Shown: piece by piece, positions 15,310-22,384 of the stretch
Layout: the number at the start of each line of letters is the position of its first letter
How positions within the stretch are numbered: the stretch's first letter is position 1
NCBI GenBank assembly: GCA_027055005.1
Contig: JALUNR010000181.1
Span: forward strand, 603-24,095
DNA: 23,493 nt
Origin: Campylobacterales bacterium
GTDB lineage: Bacteria; Campylobacterota; Campylobacteria; Campylobacterales; QNZT01
Direction of reading: 5' to 3'
Notes under the pieces: generated by a model
The model's input: only the letters and a program-made list of their open reading frames with translations
Told to the model about the DNA's origin: nothing
Databases searched by the model: none
Position numbers and translations under genes: made by a program

Positions 15310-15337
15310 AGGAGTTTCCCATGAGTATCCACACAAA
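15310..15337 (+). repeat. Direct repeat, copy 1 (ribosome site and first codons of mntA)
   Basis: 26 of 28 bases are identical to 15986-16013, including AGGAGTTT, the ATG and the codons for MSIHT. The mismatches are at 15318 and 15320. Identity stops abruptly on both sides. The copies are offset by 676 bp and enclose mntA-hepT. Confidence 0.9.
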
Positions 15338-15620
15338 AAGAGATATTTTAAATTACTTACAAGAACACTATGATGACTTTAAAAATTTGTATAATGTAAA
15401 TAAAATTGGACTTTTTGGTTCATTTGCTAGGGATGAAGCTACAAACAAAAGTGATATAGATATATTTGTTGATATGAAACCAAACCTATACAATATGATA
15501 GCCATAAAAGATAAAATAGAAAAAGATTTAAAAAGAAAAGTTGATATAGTAAGAGAGCATAAAAATATAAAACCTATTTTACTAAAAATGATAAAAAAAG
15601 ATTTGATATATGTTAAATGA
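15321..15620 (+). CDS. mntA: MntA-type nucleotidyltransferase antitoxin
   Basis: A 99-residue minimal nucleotidyltransferase. The motif GLFGSFARDEA (Gly33-Ser34) leads to Asp45 and Asp47 in SDIDIFVD, with the third acidic residue Asp75 in KVDIVREH. This is a complete catalytic set. In characterised pairs MntA transfers AMP groups to a tyrosine of HepT and so silences it. The start has a strong AAGGAG. Its first five residues (MSIHT) are the same as those of PanB downstream and are encoded by the same DNA, so they are probably not native to the MntA family. The end overlaps hepT by 11 nt. Confidence 0.88.
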   Translation: MSIHTKRDILNYLQEHYDDFKNLYNVNKIGLFGSFARDEATNKSDIDIFVDMKPNLYNMIAIKDKIEKDLKRKVDIVREHKNIKPILLKMIKKDLIYVK

Positions 15621-15987
15621 AGATAAAGAATTAATATTATCAACTTTAGAAGATATAGAGTTTTCTATAGAACTTATAAAAAAGAGATTTAGTGGCATCA
15701 AGAGTGATGATGATTTTTTAAAAGATGATGAAGGATTGGAAAAACTAGATAGTATTTCTATGAGATTAGTTGCTATTGGAGAGGGTTTTAAAAATATAGA
15801 TAAACTTTCAAAAAAATCTTTGCTAAAAAATTATCCCTCTATACCTTGGCAACAGGTAAAAGGTATAAGAGACATATTGTCTCACCACTATTTTAATCTT
15901 GATGCAGAGGTTATCTTTGAAATTAAAAATGATATACAAGAGTTATTATCTGTTACTAGACAAATAATAAGTGATTTAAACTGTTAG
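15610..15987 (+). CDS. hepT: HepT-type (DUF86) ribonuclease toxin
   Basis: A 125-residue helical HEPN-family protein. It carries the toxin active-site motif R-x4-H-x-Y as RDILSHHY (Arg87, His92, Tyr94). The Tyr is the residue AMPylated by MntA in studied systems. HepT cleaves RNA when not modified. The N-terminal region (ILSTLEDIEFSIELIKKRF) and the KGIRDILSHHYFNLD core are typical of DUF86. Active residues are all intact and the partner lies directly upstream in overlap, so a working toxin-antitoxin pair is likely. The stop lies within the second copy of the flanking repeat. Confidence 0.88.
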   Translation: MLNEDKELILSTLEDIEFSIELIKKRFSGIKSDDDFLKDDEGLEKLDSISMRLVAIGEGFKNIDKLSKKSLLKNYPSIPWQQVKGIRDILSHHYFNLDAEVIFEIKNDIQELLSVTRQIISDLNC

Positions 15988-16013
15988 GAGTTTTCTATGA
16001 GTATCCACACAAA
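15986..16013 (+). repeat. Direct repeat, copy 2 (ribosome site and first codons of panB)
   Basis: Partner of 15310-15337 (26 of 28 bases identical). It starts at the hepT stop region and supplies AGGAG and the MSIHT codons of panB. Confidence 0.9.
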
Positions 16014-16806
16014 CAAATACGATAAAAAAGTAACAATAAACACCATAAAAAATCTAAAAAACAAAGAACCAATAGTCATGATAACTGCTTATGATGCCCT
16101 ATTTGCAAATCTTTTTGATGGCTCAGTTGAGATGATACTTGTTGGGGATAGTTTAAATATGAGCTTTCTAGGAAAAAGTGATACCCTAAGTGCAAATTTA
16201 GATCAAATGATTTATCACACTAAAGCAGTCTGTGCTGGAGCTAAAAAATCTATGGTAGTTCTTGATATGCCATTTGGAAGTTACAACACAAAAGAAGAAG
16301 CTTTACAAAATGCAGTGAAAGTTTACAAAGAGTGTGATGCAAGTGCAGTTAAGATAGAGGGTGGAAAAGATAGAGCTTATATCATAGAACACTTAGTAAA
16401 AAACTCTATTGCAGTAGTTGGACATATTGGTCTAATGCCTCAGTATGTTAGAAGTGAGGGTGGATATAAAGTTAGAAGAAATGAAAAGGATTTAAAAGCA
16501 TTGTTAGAAGATGCAAAGGCTATTGAAGAAGCTGGAGCATTTTGCTTAGTTATAGAGGGAGTAAAGTCGGAGTTTGCAAAAGAGATAACAAAATCTATTT
16601 CTATCCCAACTATCGGCATAGGAGCTGGGGCTGATACTGATGGTCAAGTTTTAGTTTGGAGTGATATGTTTGGATTTTTTGAAGAGTTTAAACCAAAGTT
16701 TGTCAAAAGATACCTAGAAGGTGCAAAACTTATAAAAGATGGTCTTGATCGCTATATAGATGAAGTTAAGCAGAGAAAATTTCCTTCGAGTGAGTATGAG
16801 TACTAA
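15997..16806 (+). CDS. panB: 3-methyl-2-oxobutanoate hydroxymethyltransferase
   Basis: Transfers a hydroxymethyl group from methylene-tetrahydrofolate to alpha-ketoisovalerate, giving ketopantoate, the first committed step of pantothenate/CoA synthesis. 269 residues, usual length. Signatures are MITAYDALFANLFD, ILVGDSLNMSFLG (Mg-binding Asp), VLDMPFGSYNT (second Asp), VKIEGGKD (Glu), VVGHIGLMPQ, LVIEGV (catalytic Glu) and PTIGIGAGADTDGQVLV. ATG 15997 has AGGAG six to seven bases upstream, inside the duplicated sequence. The stop TAA shares its last base with the ruvB ATG. With mntA-hepT inserted in front, panB is probably expressed from the toxin-antitoxin promoter. Confidence 0.95.
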   Translation: MSIHTNKYDKKVTINTIKNLKNKEPIVMITAYDALFANLFDGSVEMILVGDSLNMSFLGKSDTLSANLDQMIYHTKAVCAGAKKSMVVLDMPFGSYNTKEEALQNAVKVYKECDASAVKIEGGKDRAYIIEHLVKNSIAVVGHIGLMPQYVRSEGGYKVRRNEKDLKALLEDAKAIEEAGAFCLVIEGVKSEFAKEITKSISIPTIGIGAGADTDGQVLVWSDMFGFFEEFKPKFVKRYLEGAKLIKDGLDRYIDEVKQRKFPSSEYEY

Positions 16807-17825
16807 TGGAAAAACGAGTAGTAGAGGTAGAAAAGTTTACTTTTGAAAACAACTATGAAGTTACACTTAGACCTAGTAGTTTTGATGAGTATATAGGGCA
16901 AGAGAAGATAAAGAAAAATCTTCAAGTTTTTATAAAAGCTGCAAAAAAAAGAGGAGAAGTTTTAGATCATGCTCTTTTCTTTGGACCTCCAGGGCTTGGA
17001 AAGACAACTTTGGCAAATATCATTTCTACTGAAATGGGAGCAAATCTAAAAACAACTGCTGCTCCGATGATAGAAAAAAGTGGGGACTTAGCTGCGATAC
17101 TAACAAACCTTGAAGAAGGAGATATACTTTTTATAGATGAGATTCATAGGCTTTCTCCAGCTATTGAGGAGATACTTTATCCTGCGATGGAGGATTTTAG
17201 ACTAGATATCATCATAGGAAGTGGTCCTGCTGCTCAAACTATAAAGTTAGACTTACCAAAGTTTACTTTGATAGGAGCAACTACTAGAGCTGGTATGATA
17301 AGTTCACCTCTAAGGGATAGATTTGGTATGCACTTTCGTATGCAGTTTTATAATGAAAAAGAGTTAGCTATTATCATAAAAAGAGCGGCACATAAGCTAA
17401 ATAAGCCTTGTTTAGATGATGCTTCGGCAGAGCTTGCAAAAAGAAGTCGTGGAACACCTCGGATTGCTTTAAGGCTTCTTAAGAGAGTTAGAGATTTTGC
17501 CGATGTAAAGGATATGGATAAGATAGAGTTAAAATTAAGCCAATTTGCACTTGATGAGCTTGGAGTAGATATAAGAGGATTTGATGAAATGGATTTGAAA
17601 CTAATAAATCTACTTATAAATTCAAAAGGAAAACCAATAGGATTAGGAACCATAGCAGCAACTTTAAGTGAAGATGAAGGAACTATTGAAGATGTGATAG
17701 AACCATACCTTATCGCAAATGGTTATATAGAAAAAACAGCTCGTGGAAGAGTTGCAACTGCCAAGTGTTATGATGTTTTTAAACTAACTCCTCCCTACTA
17801 TTCAAAAGGGTTATTTGATGAATAA
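16806..17825 (+). CDS. ruvB: Holliday junction branch migration ATPase RuvB
   Basis: The hexameric AAA+ motor that, with RuvA, drives branch migration during recombination repair. 339 residues, normal length. Walker A GPPGLGKTT (60-68), Walker B FIDEIHR with Asp111-Glu112, sensor/arginine-finger block GATTRAGMISSPLRDRFG, and the C-terminal winged-helix signature YIEKTARGRVAT before a Tyr-rich tail. The N-terminal LRPSSFDEYIGQEKIKKNL is diagnostic. It starts on the last base of the panB stop (TAATG), so translation is likely coupled. It overlaps the next gene by 8 nt. ruvA and ruvC are not in the window. Confidence 0.97.
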   Translation: MEKRVVEVEKFTFENNYEVTLRPSSFDEYIGQEKIKKNLQVFIKAAKKRGEVLDHALFFGPPGLGKTTLANIISTEMGANLKTTAAPMIEKSGDLAAILTNLEEGDILFIDEIHRLSPAIEEILYPAMEDFRLDIIIGSGPAAQTIKLDLPKFTLIGATTRAGMISSPLRDRFGMHFRMQFYNEKELAIIIKRAAHKLNKPCLDDASAELAKRSRGTPRIALRLLKRVRDFADVKDMDKIELKLSQFALDELGVDIRGFDEMDLKLINLLINSKGKPIGLGTIAATLSEDEGTIEDVIEPYLIANGYIEKTARGRVATAKCYDVFKLTPPYYSKGLFDE

Positions 17826-18843
17826 TAAAAGAGGATTTTTATTTGGTCTTTTTTTAGCAGTAGTTTATTTTGTATGGTATTTGTATAAGCCATTTTTATT
17901 ACCTATTGCGATAGCTTCACTTTTGGCTATTGCCACGAGTAGCCTTTATATTTGGCTAGATAGTAAGTATAAAACATCTATGATAAAAAGTATTATACTT
18001 ACTATATTTTTAACTATTATTTTCTTTGTACCTATGTTTTATGCACTAAATGCAATAAGCTTAGTTGCAAATAATTTTGATATTTCGGTAGTTGAAAAGT
18101 TAGTAAATATTAAAAAACACCTTGTTTTCCCTGACTATTTAGGTTTTATGAAACCTTATATCAAAGAAGTATTAGCAAGTATAAATGTTACAAATGTTAC
18201 AAATAATTTTTTTAAATTCACAGGTATTATACTAAAAGGAAGTGCAAATTTTGTAAAAGATATGGTAGCTATTTTGGTATTTTACTTTTTTATAAACCTT
18301 TATGGTAAACAACTTATAGAATATCTTAAAGATATACTTCCATTTGATAAAAATAGTTCATTTTTTACTGAAATTTCAAGTGTTATGAATATAGTATTTT
18401 ACTCTACTTTGATAACCGCTATATTTGAAGGTGCTTTATTTTCTATTATAGCTATGATTTATGGATATAATGGACTCTTATTTGGAGTTTTATATGGATT
18501 TGCTTCACTTATACCAGTAATTGGAGGACTTCTTTTGTGGCTTCCTATCTCTCTTTACCAATACTCAACAGGTGATAGTTTTGGAGCAGTAGTTATAGCG
18601 GTCTATTCATTGATTGTTATCTCTTTTTTTGCAGATACTTTAATAAAACCAGTTATTATAGAGTTTGTAAGCGAAAAAGCGATAAAAACACCTTCAACTA
18701 TAAATTCTCTTGTTATCTTTTTTGCTATGGTAGCAGGACTTAGTAGTTTTGGTTTTTGGGGAGTTATTATAGGTCCTGCAATAACAACATTTTTTATATC
18801 ATTTTTAAAAATTTATCATAAGGTATTACATGAAGAAGATTAG
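17818..18843 (+). CDS. AI-2E / PerM family membrane transporter
   Basis: A 341-residue integral membrane protein of the AI-2E transporter (PerM/YdiK/TqsA) family. It has two N-terminal helices (FLFGLFLAVVYFVWYLY and LLPIAIASLLAIATSSLYIWL), then a third (SIILTIFLTIIFFVPMFYAL). A long amphipathic segment at about 80-130 precedes more helices, including the family blocks YGYNGLLFGVLYGFASLIPVIGGLLLWLP and FWGVIIGPAITTFF near the end. Members export autoinducer-2 or act in Na+(Li+)/H+ exchange; the cargo here is not deducible. ATG 17818 is chosen (AAAGGG eight bases upstream) over the adjacent TTG 17815. Overlaps of 8 nt with ruvB and 14 nt with the peptidase gene place it in the same operon. Confidence 0.85.
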   Translation: MNNKRGFLFGLFLAVVYFVWYLYKPFLLPIAIASLLAIATSSLYIWLDSKYKTSMIKSIILTIFLTIIFFVPMFYALNAISLVANNFDISVVEKLVNIKKHLVFPDYLGFMKPYIKEVLASINVTNVTNNFFKFTGIILKGSANFVKDMVAILVFYFFINLYGKQLIEYLKDILPFDKNSSFFTEISSVMNIVFYSTLITAIFEGALFSIIAMIYGYNGLLFGVLYGFASLIPVIGGLLLWLPISLYQYSTGDSFGAVVIAVYSLIVISFFADTLIKPVIIEFVSEKAIKTPSTINSLVIFFAMVAGLSSFGFWGVIIGPAITTFFISFLKIYHKVLHEED

Positions 18844-19666
18844 TTTATTACTGTTTTTAATATTTTCGTATGTTTTTGGGGATGTTACCCTTTTTAAGGA
18901 TAAAGTTTCAAATGGAAGGTGCTTTTTACTAAAGTCAAACGAAAGTGGTTATGTAGCATTTAGTGCTAAGAGATATAAGTTTTTTCCAACTGTTTTAGAT
19001 AATTCTCATGCTTACTATGCACTAGTTCCAGTAAACTACTATGCAAAGCCTCATTTAGACAAACTCATAGCAGTAACCTTTGAAAATGGGCAAAAAAGAT
19101 ATAAAACTTTTAGAGTAAAAATAATAGATGGTAAATACAAAAGTGAGAAACTAAGAGTAAATCCTAAAAAAGCTCACTTTTCAAAAGAAGCTAAGATAAG
19201 GATAGCAAGAGAGTATAAAGAGGCTCAAAAGATTTATAACGATATAACTCCTAATGCACTTTGGAGTAAATCTTTTATATTCCCACTAGATACAAAGATT
19301 ACAAGCCCATTTGGTACAAAAAGACTTTTTAATGGAAGTCTAAAAAGTTATCACTCAGGAACTGACTTTAGAGCAAAAATGGGAACTCCGATAATTTCCG
19401 CAAATGATGGGCAAGTAGTCTTAGTAAAAAATCGTTTCTTTGCTGGAAACTCTGTTTTAGTAAATTATGGGCAAGGTATATATTTAGGATATTTTCATAT
19501 GAGCCATTTTCTTGTCAAAAAGGGAGATTTTGTAAAACAAGGTCAAGTTTTGGGACTTTCAGGAGCGACAGGTAGAGTTACAGGTCCACATCTTCATCTT
19601 GGCGCAAAAGTATGGGGAGTACAAGTAGATCCCATACAACTTATTCATCTTTTAAATCAAATATAA
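18830..19666 (+). CDS. M23 (LytM-type) peptidoglycan endopeptidase
   Basis: 278 residues with a signal peptide (MKKISLLLFLIFSYVFG). An N-terminal beta-rich region (about 20-130) is followed by an M23 zinc endopeptidase domain (about 150-275). Zinc and catalytic residues are visible: His175 and Asp179 in YHSGTDF, and H254-L-H256 in GPHLHLGAKVWG. FPLDTKITSPFGTKR and ANDGQVVLV are typical flanking strands. It would cut peptide crosslinks in the periplasmic murein. In helical relatives such as Helicobacter and Campylobacter, M23 enzymes (Csd/Pgp) shape the cell; which paralogue this matches is not determined. It is followed 10 nt later by uppP, another cell-wall gene. Confidence 0.92.
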   Translation: MKKISLLLFLIFSYVFGDVTLFKDKVSNGRCFLLKSNESGYVAFSAKRYKFFPTVLDNSHAYYALVPVNYYAKPHLDKLIAVTFENGQKRYKTFRVKIIDGKYKSEKLRVNPKKAHFSKEAKIRIAREYKEAQKIYNDITPNALWSKSFIFPLDTKITSPFGTKRLFNGSLKSYHSGTDFRAKMGTPIISANDGQVVLVKNRFFAGNSVLVNYGQGIYLGYFHMSHFLVKKGDFVKQGQVLGLSGATGRVTGPHLHLGAKVWGVQVDPIQLIHLLNQI

Positions 19667-19676
19667 AAGGTAAATT

Positions 19677-20441
19677 ATGGATATTTTTCAATCAATAATA
19701 TTAAGTATCATAGAGGGATTTACAGAATTTTTACCAATCTCCTCAACAGGCCATATGATAGTGGTTTCTAAGTTTATAGGAGTTGCACAAAGTGATACGA
19801 ACAAAGCTTTTGAAGTTATCATTCAGTTAGCCGCAATTTTAGCAGTTGTGGCTAACTATAAAGAAAAGTTTACTTTAAAGCATATGGAGCTTTGGAAAAA
19901 AGTTTTTATAGCATTTTTACCTATCGCAATAGTTGGATTTTTGTTTTCACATCAGATAAAAGCACTATTTAGTGTAAAAATTGTAGCTATTATGTTTATA
20001 GTTGGGGGAGTTGTCTTTTTAGTTCAGGAGTATTTTTATAACAAAACTTTTCATGATACAAAGGATGTAGAAAATGTTACATACAAACAAGCCTCTATCA
20101 TAGGTATAGCACAAGTTTTTGCTTTGATACCAGGAACTAGTAGAGCAGGAAGTACAATAGTAGGAGCACTTCTTAGTGGACTTGATAGAAAAGCTGCTGC
20201 TGAGTTTTCTTTTTTACTAGCTTTTCCAGTTATGCTTGCAGCTAGTGGATATGATTTTTTAAAACACTATCATGAGTTTTCAAATCAAAACTTTGTAGTT
20301 TTAGCAGTTGGTTTTGTGGTTGCTTTTATAGTTGCATTTTTAACTATGAAACTTTTTATAAAGTTTTTGGAAAAGTTTACATTTAACTTTTTTGGGATTT
20401 ATAGAATTTTGTTTGGGATTTTGCTTTTATATATTTTTTAA
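19677..20441 (+). CDS. uppP: Undecaprenyl-diphosphatase
   Basis: An integral membrane phosphatase (UppP/BacA) that converts undecaprenyl diphosphate to the monophosphate, recycling the lipid carrier of peptidoglycan and surface glycans; it is linked to bacitracin resistance. 254 residues, slightly shorter than the roughly 270 of E. coli. Both active-site motifs are present: EGFTEFLPISSTGH (13-26) and PGTSRAGSTI (about 152-161), followed by the conserved SGLDRKAAAEFSFLLAFPVM block. About eight hydrophobic helices. AAAAGGT stands 5-6 nt before the ATG. Confidence 0.96.
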   Translation: MDIFQSIILSIIEGFTEFLPISSTGHMIVVSKFIGVAQSDTNKAFEVIIQLAAILAVVANYKEKFTLKHMELWKKVFIAFLPIAIVGFLFSHQIKALFSVKIVAIMFIVGGVVFLVQEYFYNKTFHDTKDVENVTYKQASIIGIAQVFALIPGTSRAGSTIVGALLSGLDRKAAAEFSFLLAFPVMLAASGYDFLKHYHEFSNQNFVVLAVGFVVAFIVAFLTMKLFIKFLEKFTFNFFGIYRILFGILLLYIF

Positions 20442-20462
20442 GCCAACTTTTATGATTGTTTA

Positions 20463-20468
20463 GATAAT
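20463..20468 (+). promoter_or_regulatory. Likely -10 box for rpsT
   Basis: TAGATAATAT in the 67-nt gap between uppP and rpsT contains GATAAT, five of six to the -10 consensus. RNA would start near 20475, leaving a 34-nt leader with AAGAGGA about 9 nt before the rpsT ATG. No clear -35. Confidence 0.4.
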
Positions 20469-20508
20469 ATCGCTCACTAAAAATTCACAAAATAAGAGGA
20501 AAACAGTT

Positions 20509-20784
20509 ATGGCAAACCATAAATCAGCTTTAAAAAGAGCTAGACAAACAGTTAAAAGAACTGAGAGAAACAGATTTTACAGAACTAGAATCAAGAACAT
20601 AACTAGAGCTGTAAGAGAAGCAGTTGAAGCAAATGATGCTCCAAAAGCAGAGGAAGCTTTAAAACTTGCAAACAAAAGCTTTCATAGTTATGTAAGCAAA
20701 GGTGTTTTAAAGAAAAACACAGCAGCTAGAAAAGTAAGCAGACTTACAAAACTAGTAAACTCATTAAGTAACGAAGCTGCATAA
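20509..20784 (+). CDS. rpsT: Small ribosomal subunit protein bS20
   Basis: A 91-residue basic protein of the 30S body. It starts MANHKSALKRARQT and contains ERNRFYRTRIKNITRAVREA and KGVLKKNTAARKVSRL, which match S20 throughout. Length is standard. It has a strong AAGAGGA ribosome site. The stop codon lies in the loop of a hairpin that separates it from prfA. S20 represses its own translation in E. coli; no comparable leader structure is obvious here. Confidence 0.98.
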   Translation: MANHKSALKRARQTVKRTERNRFYRTRIKNITRAVREAVEANDAPKAEEALKLANKSFHSYVSKGVLKKNTAARKVSRLTKLVNSLSNEAA

Positions 20785-20799
20785 GCAGTTTTTGTTACT
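20767..20799 (+). terminator. Strong hairpin over the rpsT stop codon
   Basis: The left arm AGTAACGAAGCTGC (20767-20780) pairs with the right arm GCAGTTTTTGTTACT (20785-20799) over 14 pairs. Two are G-T pairs and one T is bulged. The loop ATAA contains most of the TAA stop (20782-20784). The T-run is inside the right arm and no T-run follows the stem, so it could partly terminate, protect the rpsT mRNA 3' end, or be a processing site that lowers prfA expression relative to rpsT. Confidence 0.55.
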
Positions 20800-20822
20800 A
20801 AACTTCACAAAGAAAGCTCCTA

Positions 20823-21890
20823 ATGTTAAAAGATAAACTCCAGCCTTTTATAGATAGATATGACGAAATCTCTTCACTTCTATCATCTCCTGATATAACA
20901 AATGATATAAAAAGGATGACCGAACTATCTCGTGAACAATCAAGTTTAGAGTCAATAGTAAGAACTTCAACTGAATATTTTGAAGTTTGTGAGGCAATAG
21001 AAGAAAATAAAGAACTACTTGAAGATAAAGAGTTAGGAGAGCTTGCAAAAGAGGAGCTTAAAGAGTTAGAGCCTAGGAAAATAGAGCTTGAAGATGAAAT
21101 AAAAATCCTTCTATTGCCAACAGATCCAAATGATAATAGAAATATTTACTTAGAGATGAGAGCTGGAACAGGTGGTGATGAAGCTGCTATATTTGTAGGT
21201 GATCTTTTTAAAGCTTATGCTAGATTTGCAGACAACATGGGTTGGAAAGTAGAGATAGTAAACTCAAGTGAAGGAACTGTTGAGGGTTACAAAGAGCTTA
21301 TACTTCTTATCAAAGGAGAGGGCGCTTACTCAAAACTAAAGTATGAGGGTGGAACACACAGAGTTCAAAGAGTTCCAGCTACTGAATCTCAAGGAAGAGT
21401 GCACACATCTGCTATCACAGTTGCAGTTATGCCAGAAGTTGATGATGTAGAGATAGAAATAAATCCAAATGACTTAAAAATAGATGTTATGAGAAGTAGT
21501 GGATGTGGAGGTCAAAGTGTAAATACCACTGATAGTGCAGTTAGGATAACTCACCTTCCAACTGGACTTGTTGTAACAAACCAAGACCAAAAATCTCAAC
21601 ATAAAAACAAAGATAAGGCGATGAAAGTCCTAAAAGCTAGACTTTATGACCTTGAGATGCAAAAAAAGCAAGAAGAAGAAGGGGCAGATAGAAAATCCCA
21701 AGTAGGAACAGGAGATAGAAGTGGAAGGATAAGAACTTACAACTATCCACAAAATCGTATTACAGATCACCGAATAGGATTAACTTTATATAGACTTGAT
21801 GCTATTATGGAGGGTGGACTTTTTGAAGAGATTATTGATCCTCTTATAGCTCATTATCAAGCTGAAGCTATGAAAGAGGCAGGATTATAA
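20823..21890 (+). CDS. prfA: Peptide chain release factor 1
   Basis: Recognises UAA and UAG and triggers peptide release on the ribosome. 355 residues, usual RF1 length. The stop-recognition tripeptide is Pro185-Ala-Thr187 in RVQRVPATESQGR, which marks RF1 rather than RF2. The GGQ catalytic loop is Gly229-Gly-Gln231 in SSGCGGQSVNTTDSAVRITH; its Gln is methylated in studied species. The C-terminal DHRIGLTLYRLDAIMEGG is conserved. It is 38 nt downstream of rpsT beyond the hairpin; AGAAAGCTCCTA upstream offers only a weak ribosome site. Confidence 0.97.
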   Translation: MLKDKLQPFIDRYDEISSLLSSPDITNDIKRMTELSREQSSLESIVRTSTEYFEVCEAIEENKELLEDKELGELAKEELKELEPRKIELEDEIKILLLPTDPNDNRNIYLEMRAGTGGDEAAIFVGDLFKAYARFADNMGWKVEIVNSSEGTVEGYKELILLIKGEGAYSKLKYEGGTHRVQRVPATESQGRVHTSAITVAVMPEVDDVEIEINPNDLKIDVMRSSGCGGQSVNTTDSAVRITHLPTGLVVTNQDQKSQHKNKDKAMKVLKARLYDLEMQKKQEEEGADRKSQVGTGDRSGRIRTYNYPQNRITDHRIGLTLYRLDAIMEGGLFEEIIDPLIAHYQAEAMKEAGL

Positions 21891-21892
21891 AA

Positions 21893-22384
21893 GTGGCTAG
21901 ATGGAGGGATACTAAACAAGGTAAAGCTTCAAAGCCTAAAAAAGTTTCATCATCAAAAACAAAAAAAAACAAACTTCACTATGCTGGAGTTTTAGATAAA
22001 ATAAAAGCATTTTTAACAGATACTTTTATGCTAGCGATGCCCGTTATGTATGTAGTTATTTATCTTATTATGGGAAGTTTAAAAGATGCAGGAGCAAACA
22101 AAGCTACATCTTGGGGATATATCCTTATAGCTCTTGGTATAATCGTAGTTAGTTTTTATGTAAAAAGTGGACAAACTCCAGGACTTAAAGCTTATAACTT
22201 AAAAGTAGTGGATATAAATACAAAACAAAAGCCATCTATAATCTTAGCAGTTTTAAGATACTTTTTTTTTACAATAGTAGCTTTTAGTGTATTTGGGCTT
22301 TTTTATTCATTTTTTAGAAAAGATAAAAGAGGAGTTCATGACCTTTTAAGTGGAACGGCTATTGTCAAAGATATTAAACAATAA
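21893..22384 (+). CDS. RDD family membrane protein
   Basis: 163 residues with a basic, Lys/Ser-rich N-terminal tail (to about 28) and an RDD domain. Helix 1 starts at DKIKAFLTDTFMLAMPVMYVV, where the first family Arg is replaced by Lys and the Asp is kept. Helix 2 is SWGYILIALGIIVVSFYV, then the conserved GQTPGLKAYNLKVVD loop, helix 3 around AVLRYFFFTIVAFSVFGLFYSFF, and DKRGVHDLLSGTAIV at the end. These blocks (TPGK-like, R.....D.ls.T.vv) are typical. Function is poorly known; some RDD proteins affect ion tolerance. It starts with GTG two bases after the prfA stop and overlaps the MFS gene by 23-35 nt. Confidence 0.85.
   Translation: MARWRDTKQGKASKPKKVSSSKTKKNKLHYAGVLDKIKAFLTDTFMLAMPVMYVVIYLIMGSLKDAGANKATSWGYILIALGIIVVSFYVKSGQTPGLKAYNLKVVDINTKQKPSIILAVLRYFFFTIVAFSVFGLFYSFFRKDKRGVHDLLSGTAIVKDIKQ

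Noticed and set aside
15310..16013. Transposon with terminal repeats carrying mntA-hepT
   Set aside because: The flanking copies are direct, not inverted, contain panB start signals, and no transposase is present. A duplication on insertion fits better.
20442..20508. A structured RNA or riboswitch in the rpsT leader
   Set aside because: No stable hairpin or known motif was found; only a likely -10 box and ribosome site.
22350..22361. GTG 22350 as the MFS start
   Set aside because: No Shine-Dalgarno before it, while TTG 22362 has GGAAC at proper spacing. Kept only as an alternative.
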